The notes below the pieces were generated by a model that did no database searches, had not been told where the DNA came from, and was given only the letters and a program-made list of their open reading frames with translations. From Pollutimonas subterranea (lineage in GTDB: Bacteria; Pseudomonadota; Gammaproteobacteria; Burkholderiales; Burkholderiaceae_B): a stretch of DNA of 64,000 bases. The translations under genes and the position numbers were made by a program. This document shows positions 50,048-58,019 of this stretch, piece by piece (position 1 is the first letter of the stretch; each line of letters begins with the position of its first letter). The DNA is taken from positions 124,001 through 188,000 of the forward strand of contig NZ_PDNW01000003.1 of assembly GCF_002849655.1 (NCBI RefSeq), written 5' to 3'.

Positions 50048-50720
50048 GAATTACATCCACTCCATTGAAGTTAGCCAATTATGCCAAAGGGTCACCGACT
50101 CTTCGGGCGAACTTGATATTCTAAACAACGTGAGCTTTACCGTTGCAGACGGCGAGGCTGTTGCCGTTACCGGCAGTTCGGGCTCTGGAAAATCGACTCT
50201 GCTTGGACTCCTGGCTGGGCTGGACGTTCCATCGTCCGGCCAGGTGAAGCTGCTGGGACATGATTTATTCGCGCGCGATGAAGAAGCGCGCGCGGCCTTG
50301 CGTGCCGCCCATGTGGGTTTCGTGTTCCAGTCTTTCCAGTTGCTGCCGAACCTCACGGCCCTGGAAAACGTCATGTTGCCGCTGGAGCTTGCGGGCAAGC
50401 CCGCATTGGAGGCAGCCAGCGATATGCTCGAACGCGTGGGCCTCAAGGATCGGTATCACCATTATCCCAAGACCTTATCCGGTGGAGAGCAGCAGCGGGT
50501 TTCGCTTGCCCGCGCCTTCGTGGTGCAGCCGCGGCTATTGTTTGCCGACGAGCCTACCGGCAGCCTGGATTCGCAGAATGGCGCGAAAGTGATCGAGCTT
50601 ATGTTCGCCCTGCATCGTGAGCATCGCACGACACTGGTCCTGGTTACTCACGATGCCGAGTTGGCCGCGCTTTGCCAGCGTGAACTGAAATTGTCCGCGG
50701 GCTGTTTGCTGGATGCCTGA
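50046..50720 (+). CDS. ybbA: ABC transporter ATPase YbbA
   Basis: A 224-residue ATPase of the LolD/MacB-like group. Walker A GSSGSGKST, Q-loop VFQSFQLLPNL, signature LSGGEQQR and Walker B LLFADEPTGSLD are intact. E. coli YbbA works with the large permease YbbP and sits divergent from tesA, as here. No YbbP gene follows: the next gene is a TctC protein on the other strand. The ATG overlaps the tesA start codon. Confidence 0.92.
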   Translation: MNYIHSIEVSQLCQRVTDSSGELDILNNVSFTVADGEAVAVTGSSGSGKSTLLGLLAGLDVPSSGQVKLLGHDLFARDEEARAALRAAHVGFVFQSFQLLPNLTALENVMLPLELAGKPALEAASDMLERVGLKDRYHHYPKTLSGGEQQRVSLARAFVVQPRLLFADEPTGSLDSQNGAKVIELMFALHREHRTTLVLVTHDAELAALCQRELKLSAGCLLDA

Positions 50721-50731
50721 TACGTGCACGA

Positions 50732-50762
50732 CTGCCAAAGCCGGATATCCGGGCTTTGGCAG
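50732..50762. terminator. Hairpin between ybbA and the TctC gene
   Basis: A perfect 11-bp stem (50732-50742 with 50752-50762, CTGCCAAAGCC and its complement) with a 9-base loop lies between convergent genes. It lacks a T-run on either strand, so termination may need Rho or be partial. Confidence 0.6.
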
Positions 50763-50785
50763 CTTGGGAGCCAGTATCCTGGCAG

Positions 50786-51766
50786 TCAGGATTTGGAATT
50801 GGTTCCGGCTTGCTTGACAAGCTTGGCGCTTAGTTCGACATCGTCCTTGATCAGTTGCTTGAACGCGTCGGACGTTGATCCCGCCGGCATGAACCCCTGG
50901 GCATCGAATTTTGTCTTCATATGGGGTAGTTGAATGACGCCGGCTACCGTCTTCTGCAGGAGCTCGGTAATGTTTTTATCCAAGCCGGGCGGTCCAATAA
51001 GTCCGATCCATGGAACATACTCGTAGTCTTTGACCCCCGATTCATCAAGCGTAGCAACGTCTGGCAGAAGCTCCAGGCGCTTCGTGGTGGATACCGCCAA
51101 CGCACGCAAAGTTCCGGCCTTGATTTGTCCGTAGGCGGTCGGTACAGCCAGGAAAGCGGTATCGATCTGTCCCGAAATAAGATCACTGGTCAGAGCGCTG
51201 CCGCCCTTATACGGTATGTGCATCATTTTTATGCGGGCTTTCGTTTCCAGCAAGACGCTGGCCAAGTGCAATGCGCTGCCTGCGCCCGAGGAACCGTAGT
51301 CAATGGATCCAGGCGCTTGTTCAGCGGCGTCGATGAGATCCTGCACCGTTTTGTAGGGCGAGTTTGCCGGCACGGCAAGCACAACGGGCACATGGCCCAA
51401 CAGTGTAATGGCCGTCAGTCCATTCACCGAATCGTAAGGCAGGGAGTCGTTGAGGCTGGGGTTCACGGCATGGTTGGACGATACCAATCCCAGCGTATAG
51501 CCGTTAGGCGTTGAGGCGAGGATGTCCTTCGTTCCCGGAATACCGGCTGCCCCGGCTTTGTTTTCAACTACGACGGATTGCTTCAGCGCTTTACCCATAT
51601 CGTCGGAGATGGTGCGGGCGACGGTATCCAGGCCGGAACCCGGGGCGCTTGTCACCACCAGGCGTATCGGTCGCTCCGGGTAGGTACTTTCCGCCAAGGC
51701 CGATGACGCGCCGCCCAGTCCGCAAATTGCCAACGAGATCGTTGCCAGTGCGATGTAATGCTTCAT
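50786..51766 (-). CDS. Bug/TctC family periplasmic binding protein
   Basis: A 326-residue periplasmic binding protein. A signal peptide ends near SSALA, then YPERPIRLVVTSAPGSGLD and VVENKAGAAGIPGT, the hallmark of the Bug (TctC) family that is greatly expanded in Alcaligenaceae. The carboxylate-binding loops are typical, but the ligand is unknown. No TctA/TctB permease is nearby, as is common for orphan Bug proteins. AGAGGAG stands 7 bases before the ATG. It is divergent from the LysR regulator. Confidence 0.93.
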   Translation of the reverse strand: MKHYIALATISLAICGLGGASSALAESTYPERPIRLVVTSAPGSGLDTVARTISDDMGKALKQSVVVENKAGAAGIPGTKDILASTPNGYTLGLVSSNHAVNPSLNDSLPYDSVNGLTAITLLGHVPVVLAVPANSPYKTVQDLIDAAEQAPGSIDYGSSGAGSALHLASVLLETKARIKMMHIPYKGGSALTSDLISGQIDTAFLAVPTAYGQIKAGTLRALAVSTTKRLELLPDVATLDESGVKDYEYVPWIGLIGPPGLDKNITELLQKTVAGVIQLPHMKTKFDAQGFMPAGSTSDAFKQLIKDDVELSAKLVKQAGTNSKS

Positions 51767-51797
51767 TTGGAGTCTCCTCTGCGATAGGCTTTATGCT

Positions 51798-51820
51798 AAA
51801 ACCGTTGTGCAACCGGTTTT
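51798..51820. promoter_or_regulatory. Candidate LysR operator in the TctC/LysR divergent region
   Basis: A 7-bp inverted repeat AAAACCG/CGGTTTT (51798-51804 and 51814-51820) with a 9-base spacer lies about 30 bases upstream of the TctC start. Its symmetry and place between a LysR gene and a divergent target suit a regulator site. Confidence 0.4.
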
Positions 51821-52007
51821 GCGCGGCCGATTATTGTGAATGGAACGAATAGATCTTCGGTCGATTCTAGACAGCGGCCCTTGGTGCCGCCAGAGTTCTT
51901 TGGTGATGGGACCCATCTCGTTTGGCGATGATCGGCGTGCAAAGTTTTTCGCGATAAGGGAGTGGCTTCGTTCCGGGCCACAGAAAAAATAAGGGCTTGA
52001 ACACTTC

Positions 52008-52895
52008 ATGACACGCCGCATCGATGCTTATAGTCTGCGTTTATTTGTCGCCACGGCAACCGAAGGTTCCATAGCCCGTGCTGCGGCCAAGGAACATATC
52101 GCCGCATCGGCGCTAAGCCGGCGCATTTCGGACCTGGAACACGCCTTGGGCGTCGCCTTGTTTGTGCGTTCCCCCAGGGGTATCGAGTTGACCAACGCAG
52201 GGCAGGTCGTGTTCGACCGGGGCCTCAAGATCGACCAGGACATACAGCTGCTGAAGCGTGACGTCCAGGCTTCCGACGGCGTAGTCAACGGCACGGTCAG
52301 GTTGTCTGCCAATATGTCCTCGATCATTGGATACCTTCCAGAGCGCCTGAAAAGCTATACGGCGACTTTCCCTCAGGTTACGCTGGCCTTGTCGGAGGAA
52401 GATACCGAGGTCGTCCTAAGGGCGTGCCTGGACGATGAAGCGGATGTCGGCGTTGGCGTGAAGGTCGATGTGCCGGCCGGCATTGAGTCCTGGTTCTTTG
52501 CCTCGGATCCTTTGCTTGTCGTCATGCCTGTTGGTCACGCGCTTGCCGGCGAGCGGTCCATACGGTTTGCCCAAGCCCTGCAACATCCCCTCATAGGGGT
52601 GCATCCTGGAGGATCGCTGGATACCTTGCTGCAGGAGCAGGCCAAGGCGATGGGCGGGGTGGCCAGCTTCGCTGTACAGGTAAACAGCTTTGACGCCGCA
52701 TGCCGGATGGTTGAAGCGGGCCTGGGTATTACCCTTATCCCGCGCAGCGCCGCAAGCGCTTATGCCGGCACGCGCAAGTTCATTCGCAGGCCGTTGGGCG
52801 AGACCTGGGCGGCGCGCGAATTATGGATTTATTCCTTGCGCAAGTCGCCACGCTTGCGGTCTGTGCAGGCATTGATCGATGCATTGCAGGACTAG
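52008..52895 (+). CDS. LysR family transcriptional regulator
   Basis: A 295-residue regulator with a winged helix-turn-helix at residues 5-65 (SLRLFVATATEGSIARAAAKEHIAASALSRRISDLE) and a substrate-binding domain. It sits between a Bug binding protein (divergent) and a hydratase (same strand). It therefore probably senses the substrate or an intermediate of the pathway encoded here and controls these operons. Confidence 0.92.
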   Translation: MTRRIDAYSLRLFVATATEGSIARAAAKEHIAASALSRRISDLEHALGVALFVRSPRGIELTNAGQVVFDRGLKIDQDIQLLKRDVQASDGVVNGTVRLSANMSSIIGYLPERLKSYTATFPQVTLALSEEDTEVVLRACLDDEADVGVGVKVDVPAGIESWFFASDPLLVVMPVGHALAGERSIRFAQALQHPLIGVHPGGSLDTLLQEQAKAMGGVASFAVQVNSFDAACRMVEAGLGITLIPRSAASAYAGTRKFIRRPLGETWAARELWIYSLRKSPRLRSVQALIDALQD

Positions 52896-52988
52896 GCTGA
52901 GCCACCGTCCAGACTATCGCATTTTTCGATGGCCCCGTTGCCGCTTTAGTGGTTGGTCCTCCGGTGCTACACGGGGCAAAATCGGCCT

Positions 52989-54965
52989 ATGGAAAAACAC
53001 TATGCGAACGCGATAAGCTTTGGGCGGATCCTGTATCTTTGCGATGATCCCGAGCTGATACAGACTCAGCTGCAGGTAATCACTGCGGGAAATGTCGACA
53101 TGGAGCATTTGCGGGACGATGTCTCGACGGATGAAATTACCCCTGTCAGCATACTTTCCTACTATGACAAGGAATTGGGTCGCTTTGCCTACACCGGCTT
53201 GAAAGTTGCCGGTGCCTTTCCGATTGGAAACCAGGACCTTGCATCCAGCGACGTCGAGGTGGTCGTCGCAGGACAGCGGTACGGCAAAGGGTCCTCACGC
53301 GAACACAGTCCCGCCGCCGAGATGTATGCGGGCATACGTCTGGTCATCGCAAAAAGCTTCGAACGCATATACCGGCAGAATGCCGACAACATCGGCCTAC
53401 TTACCTCGACCGACTTCGGGTTGATAGACCGTATTGAACGCGGGGAAGCCATCAGCCTGGACGAACTGGTGGCGGACCGCGACGAACTGGCCGCGACCAT
53501 TATAAAAAGCGGTGGGCTGCTGCGATTCGGCCAGCATCATATGCGGAACATGGAGCCGCGCCGTACACCTCCAGCGCACCGTCCTTTGACTCTCTTTGAA
53601 AAAATCATCGGGCGGCATCAATTGATAATGAGTCCATGCGATGACGAACCAGGCCCGGGGCAGGGCGCGTTTGTACGCGCAGACTGGCGGTTTATCCACG
53701 AGTATTACACCGGCATGTGTGAGCATATGTTGAATACCACTTACGGAAAACCATTGTCGCTGTTCGACCCTGACAGCATATTGATATTCGAAGACCATAC
53801 GTCCTACATGCATGTCAGCCCGGCGCATGTGCGTGCTGGGCTGATTCCCAACATGGTCGCTATGCGAGATGCCCAACGCACGTTTGCCGGGGCATACGGC
53901 TTGCGCATGCATCGCACCCTTACCGACGAAGAAGCCATGCTGGACGATGGCGGCAATGTGGCGGGCATTTCCCATGCAATGATGGCGGAGCATTACGCCT
54001 TGCCCGGCCAGGTCGTCGTGGGTACCGATTCCCATACGCCCCATAGCGGGGCGCTGGGCTGCGTGGCATTCGGCGTCGGCACAACGGACATGGCCAATGC
54101 ATTCATGACCGGTGCGGTTCGCATGACCATGCCGCAATCTTTGCTGATAGACCTTCAGGGCGCAGTGCCCGCCGGCGTAACGGCCAAGGATATCGTCTTG
54201 AAGTTATTGGCCCAGCCCTCAATCCGGGGCGGGGCGGGCGTGGGCAAGGCGTTTGAATTTACCGGGCCGGTAGTTGCCGACCTGTCCATCGACGAACGCG
54301 CAACGCTGACGAATATGGTTGCCGAGCTTGGGGGATTTAGCGGCATTGTGGCTCCCGATGAAAAAACTGTCGATTTCATCCGGGCTCGACGGGAAGAAGA
54401 GTTTTGTATTGAGCCGTGGATGCACAGCGATCCCGGCGCCCATTATGCGGACGCGATCACGATCGATTGCTCCAGGCTTTCGCCGATTGTTGCGCGGCCT
54501 GGCGACCCGGGCAACGGCTTGCCGTTGGCAGACTTGAAGACACGGGTGATGATAGACATTGCTTATGGCGGCTCGTGCACGGGTGGCAAGCAGGGCGATT
54601 TCGACCTGTACCACGAGGTACTTTACTGGGCGCTTCAACGTAACATGGCCTTGCCCGCGAACGTGAAGCTATACCTTCAGTATGGAACGACGGCCGTGCG
54701 GGACTATTGCGTGGCCAAGGGCTACGACAGTACGTTCCGAAAGATGGGAGCAAGCCTGCTGCAGCCCTCCTGCGGCGCCTGCGCCAACTGCGGCCCGGGT
54801 GTATCGGTGGATGCCGCCCAGGTAACAGTAAGTTCAATCAATCGGAACTTTCCCGGACGTTCAGGTCCGGGACAGGTGTGGCTAGCTAGTCCTCCTACTG
54901 TTGCGGCGAGCGCACTGGCCGGAGAATTGATCTCGTTTGAAGACCTGAAGCGCCGATCGGTATAG
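52989..54965 (+). CDS. Single-chain aconitase-superfamily hydratase, swivel domain first
   Basis: A 658-residue Fe-S hydro-lyase. The N-terminal part (about 35-190) is a LeuD-like swivel domain with DDVSTDEITP, GQRYGKGSSREH and RIYRQNADNIG. The rest (about 200-655) is the LeuC/AcnA-like catalytic domain, with FEDHTSYMHV, GTDSHTPHSGALG and Fe-S cysteines in GGSCTGGK (Cys530) and PSCGACANC (Cys595, 598, 601). Isopropylmalate isomerase and dimethylmalate dehydratase have these as two proteins, and aconitase A has the swivel last. It probably hydrates or dehydrates a 2- or 3-hydroxy di/tricarboxylate made from the transported substrate; aconitate itself is possible. Confidence 0.88.
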   Translation: MEKHYANAISFGRILYLCDDPELIQTQLQVITAGNVDMEHLRDDVSTDEITPVSILSYYDKELGRFAYTGLKVAGAFPIGNQDLASSDVEVVVAGQRYGKGSSREHSPAAEMYAGIRLVIAKSFERIYRQNADNIGLLTSTDFGLIDRIERGEAISLDELVADRDELAATIIKSGGLLRFGQHHMRNMEPRRTPPAHRPLTLFEKIIGRHQLIMSPCDDEPGPGQGAFVRADWRFIHEYYTGMCEHMLNTTYGKPLSLFDPDSILIFEDHTSYMHVSPAHVRAGLIPNMVAMRDAQRTFAGAYGLRMHRTLTDEEAMLDDGGNVAGISHAMMAEHYALPGQVVVGTDSHTPHSGALGCVAFGVGTTDMANAFMTGAVRMTMPQSLLIDLQGAVPAGVTAKDIVLKLLAQPSIRGGAGVGKAFEFTGPVVADLSIDERATLTNMVAELGGFSGIVAPDEKTVDFIRARREEEFCIEPWMHSDPGAHYADAITIDCSRLSPIVARPGDPGNGLPLADLKTRVMIDIAYGGSCTGGKQGDFDLYHEVLYWALQRNMALPANVKLYLQYGTTAVRDYCVAKGYDSTFRKMGASLLQPSCGACANCGPGVSVDAAQVTVSSINRNFPGRSGPGQVWLASPPTVAASALAGELISFEDLKRRSV

Positions 54966-55010
54966 GAAATGCACACCCCGTGCACGCCCGCAATGCACAG
55001 GGTAACTTGC

Positions 55011-56312
55011 CTACAAGGTCATATGCTTGGGTAGCCAGGTGGCGATTTCCGGGACCGCATAAACGATAAGCACGCCGAGTATCATGAGTGCGAACATAGG
55101 GAAAGCCACCCGGGCAAGATAAGGCAGTTCTTTCTTGGTCAGGCCCGACATCACAAATAGATTGAACCCTACCGGCGGGGTTATCTGTGCCATTTCAATG
55201 ACAAAGACCAGGAATATTCCAAACCAGATAAGATCGATACCGGCCGCGGTAACAGTCGGCAGCAGCACGCCCATGGTCAATACGACGATTGATATTCCAT
55301 CAAGGAAACATCCGAGCACCACGAAAAACACCATGAGCGCCATGATGAGACTGAATTGCGAGAGGCCGAGCGAACCAATCCATTCCGCAAGTGCGCGTGG
55401 CAAGCCGATATAGCCCATTGATAGCGTCAGGAACTGAGCGCCCGCCAGGATCAAGGCGATCATGCAGTACAACCGGGTCGCACCCATGAGCGAGTCTTTG
55501 AAGACTTTCCAGTTCAGCGAACGCTGTACCGCTGACAAGATCAAGGATCCCAGTACACCCACAGCGGCAGCTTCGGTCGCAGTGGCAAATCCGGTATAAA
55601 TCGAACTGAGCACTAAAGCGATCAGGATAACAACCGGTATAAGGTGACGCGACTCATAAACCTTCTGGGTAAAAGTCATTGGCTCGTCGGCTTGCGGAAT
55701 CTGGTCCGGGTGCAGCAATGCCCATATGGCGATATATCCCATGAACAGGCCTGCCAGTAATATTCCCGGAAAAATACCTGCAATGAACAGCTTGGCGATG
55801 GACACGTCGGCGGCGACACCGTAGACGATCATGATAATGGATGGCGGTATGAGCAGGCCCAGTGTGCCGGCGCCGGCCAGGGTACCGATGATGAGTTTCT
55901 CCGGATAACCGCGTTGGGTGAGTTCCGGTATGGTCATTTTTCCGATGGTGACGCAAGTTGCGGCCGAGGAACCCGATACGGCAGCAAAAATGGCGCAGCC
56001 CACCACATTGGTATGCAGCAGGCGACCGGGAATTCGATCCAGCCACGGCGCAAGCCCTTTGAACAAATCCTGGGAAAGACGCGAGCGAAAAAGTATTTCG
56101 CCCATCCACAGGAATAATGGAAGGGCCGTTAGTGTCCAACTTGAAGACGCTCCCCATATGGTGATGGCCATGGCGTCCCCGGCGGGACGACTGGAGAATA
56201 GCTCCATGCCCAACCAGGCCGTTCCTGCCAGCGTCAGGCCGACCCATACTCCGCCGGCCAGGAATCCAAAGATGGAAAGGACGAGCAGGGAAATTACCAG
56301 CGCTTCATTCAT
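55011..56312 (-). CDS. TRAP transporter large permease (DctM)
   Basis: A 433-residue membrane protein with about 12 helices, the ion-coupled channel of a TRAP transporter. Family motifs are PLFLWMGEILFRS, GSSAATCVTIGKMTIPEL and LIPPSIIMIVYG, with the C-terminal QITPPVGFNLFVMSG. Its start overlaps the DctQ stop by 8 bases. It is the last gene of the dctPQM operon and convergent with the hydratase. Confidence 0.95.
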   Translation of the reverse strand: MNEALVISLLVLSIFGFLAGGVWVGLTLAGTAWLGMELFSSRPAGDAMAITIWGASSSWTLTALPLFLWMGEILFRSRLSQDLFKGLAPWLDRIPGRLLHTNVVGCAIFAAVSGSSAATCVTIGKMTIPELTQRGYPEKLIIGTLAGAGTLGLLIPPSIIMIVYGVAADVSIAKLFIAGIFPGILLAGLFMGYIAIWALLHPDQIPQADEPMTFTQKVYESRHLIPVVILIALVLSSIYTGFATATEAAAVGVLGSLILSAVQRSLNWKVFKDSLMGATRLYCMIALILAGAQFLTLSMGYIGLPRALAEWIGSLGLSQFSLIMALMVFFVVLGCFLDGISIVVLTMGVLLPTVTAAGIDLIWFGIFLVFVIEMAQITPPVGFNLFVMSGLTKKELPYLARVAFPMFALMILGVLIVYAVPEIATWLPKHMTL

Positions 56313-56811
56313 AGTGTTTTTCTTCGCGATGCGCTGCTTCAGGGATGCCACGCATGCGCCGTATGGTTTCATCGACGACCGCAATGAAAAAGATCAAGGT
56401 TCCAACGGCCATGGCAATTTGTGGAATCCACAAAGGGGTGCCGTCGTCGCCGGTAGAAATATCGTTAAAGGAGAGCGAATCAAGCACCAGCTTGCCGCTA
56501 AACCAGCACAAGTTCGCGGTGATGGCGCATGCAATCAGCAGAGCCAGGAGGTCCAGCCTGAGTCGTCCCTTAGCGGGCAGGGCCGACAGTAGCAGGGTCA
56601 CTCGAATATGTTCGCCACTCTTAAACGTATGGGCCAGGGCAAGAAAGCCGGCGGCGGCCATGGAATAGCCGGCATAGGCGTCAAGGCCGCCTATGTGTAC
56701 GCCCATCTGACGGGTAGCGATGGACATGACCACCGCTACCAGGACGCCGACCATGAAGACGGCCGCCACACCGCCCGACACCAGGTAAAGTTTATCGAGA
56801 AAACGGCGCAT
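56305..56811 (-). CDS. TRAP transporter small permease (DctQ)
   Basis: A 168-residue protein with four membrane helices, the small subunit that joins DctM. A typical HTFKSGEHIRVTLLLSALP segment lies after the second helix. It starts 2 bases after the dctP stop and overlaps dctM, so all three parts are made from one message. Confidence 0.9.
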   Translation of the reverse strand: MRRFLDKLYLVSGGVAAVFMVGVLVAVVMSIATRQMGVHIGGLDAYAGYSMAAAGFLALAHTFKSGEHIRVTLLLSALPAKGRLRLDLLALLIACAITANLCWFSGKLVLDSLSFNDISTGDDGTPLWIPQIAMAVGTLIFFIAVVDETIRRMRGIPEAAHREEKHYE

Positions 56812-56813
56812 GC

Positions 56814-57791
56814 TTACTTATCGGCCCGGTACGTGTCGATCACTTTCTGCCCGTCAGGGCCCGCCTTTTTGATCCACTCGGTCAGCATGGTATCGCCGAC
56901 TTTGTCCAGCCCTTGCATCAGTTCGGGCGTGGGCTTGACGATTTCCATGCCGTTCTTGGCCAGGTTGTCCAGGTACCATTGTGTCTTTTCTTTGGAAAGC
57001 GCCCAGCCGCGTGTTTCGGCGTCTGCGCTTGCCTGCAGCAGTGCCTTCTTGCTTTTCTCGTCGAGCGCATCAAACGCCTTCTTGTTCACGATCACAGCAT
57101 TCTTCGGCAACCAAGCCTGGGTATCGTAGAACTTCTTGATGTATTCGTAAGTCTTGGTGTCCCAGCCTGTGGACCCTGACGTCATGAAGGCATTGACCAC
57201 GCCGGTTGCCATGGCCTGGGCCAACTCGGACTGTTGAATCGTCACGGGTTGGGCGCCGACCAGTTCGGCGATGCGGGCGGTGACGGGACTGTAGGCGCGC
57301 CACTTGACACCCTTCAGGTCATCGACGCTGTTGATGTCTTTATTGGCGAAGATGCCTTGTGGCGGCCAGGCAACGGTGTAAAGCGCCGTCATGCCTTGTG
57401 CCGCCAGTTTCTTGTTCAGCAGTTCTTTCTGGGCTTGGTAGAGCTTCCAGGCGGCATCGTAGCCGGTGGCCAGGAAGGGCAGTCCGTCCAGTGCGTAGAC
57501 CGGATCTTCGTTGGCATAGTTCGTAAGCAGAATTTCGCCGATCTGGGCCTGGTTGCCTTGCACAGCGCGTTTGATCTCGGGCGCCTTGTACAGCGAGGCG
57601 TTATTGTGCAGGACAATTTCGAGCTCGCCGCCGGACAGCTTGCTGACGTCCTTGACGAACTGTTCAAGGTTTTGCGTGTGAAGATTTGAAGCCGGATATG
57701 CGCTGGGCAGATCCCACTTTGTCGCGGCGTGGGCGTTCAATGTAAGCGCGGCGGCACCGACTGTAGTCAAAAAAGCGAGTGTTTTTTTCAT
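56814..57791 (-). CDS. TRAP transporter periplasmic binding protein (DctP)
   Basis: A 325-residue binding protein with a signal peptide ending at AHA, then WDLPSAYPASNLHTQNLEQF and WRAYSPVTARIAELVGAQPVTIQQSELAQAM, whose arginine usually clamps the ligand carboxylate. AAAGGA stands 7 bases before the ATG. The ligand is an organic acid of unknown type. It is divergent from the HyuAB-type gene and the first gene of its operon. Confidence 0.94.
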   Translation of the reverse strand: MKKTLAFLTTVGAAALTLNAHAATKWDLPSAYPASNLHTQNLEQFVKDVSKLSGGELEIVLHNNASLYKAPEIKRAVQGNQAQIGEILLTNYANEDPVYALDGLPFLATGYDAAWKLYQAQKELLNKKLAAQGMTALYTVAWPPQGIFANKDINSVDDLKGVKWRAYSPVTARIAELVGAQPVTIQQSELAQAMATGVVNAFMTSGSTGWDTKTYEYIKKFYDTQAWLPKNAVIVNKKAFDALDEKSKKALLQASADAETRGWALSKEKTQWYLDNLAKNGMEIVKPTPELMQGLDKVGDTMLTEWIKKAGPDGQKVIDTYRADK

Positions 57792-57965
57792 AAGAAAGTC
57801 CTTTGACGAAACAGCACATTCGTGCGATATGCACAGGGGGCCGATTGTAGTGTGGGAACTCTACTGTTCTAACGATTTCGCGCCCGATTCAGGGTAATCA
57901 CTAGTGAGGCGCGGGCCGGTTTGCACCCAGGCATCGAACTGCGTTCTAATCGTTCCTTTTGCGTT

Positions 57966-57990
57966 CAAGGCCGGCGAGGAAGCGGCCTTG
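57966..57990. promoter_or_regulatory. Inverted repeat ahead of the HyuAB-type gene
   Basis: An 8-bp inverted repeat CAAGGCCG/CGGCCTTG (57966-57973 and 57983-57990) with a 9-base spacer ends 29 bases before the ATG. It could be an operator or a leader stem; it does not match the sequence of the repeat near the LysR gene. Confidence 0.35.
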
Positions 57991-58019
57991 TCCCGCATAG
58001 TCTGGCAATCGGAGCATGC

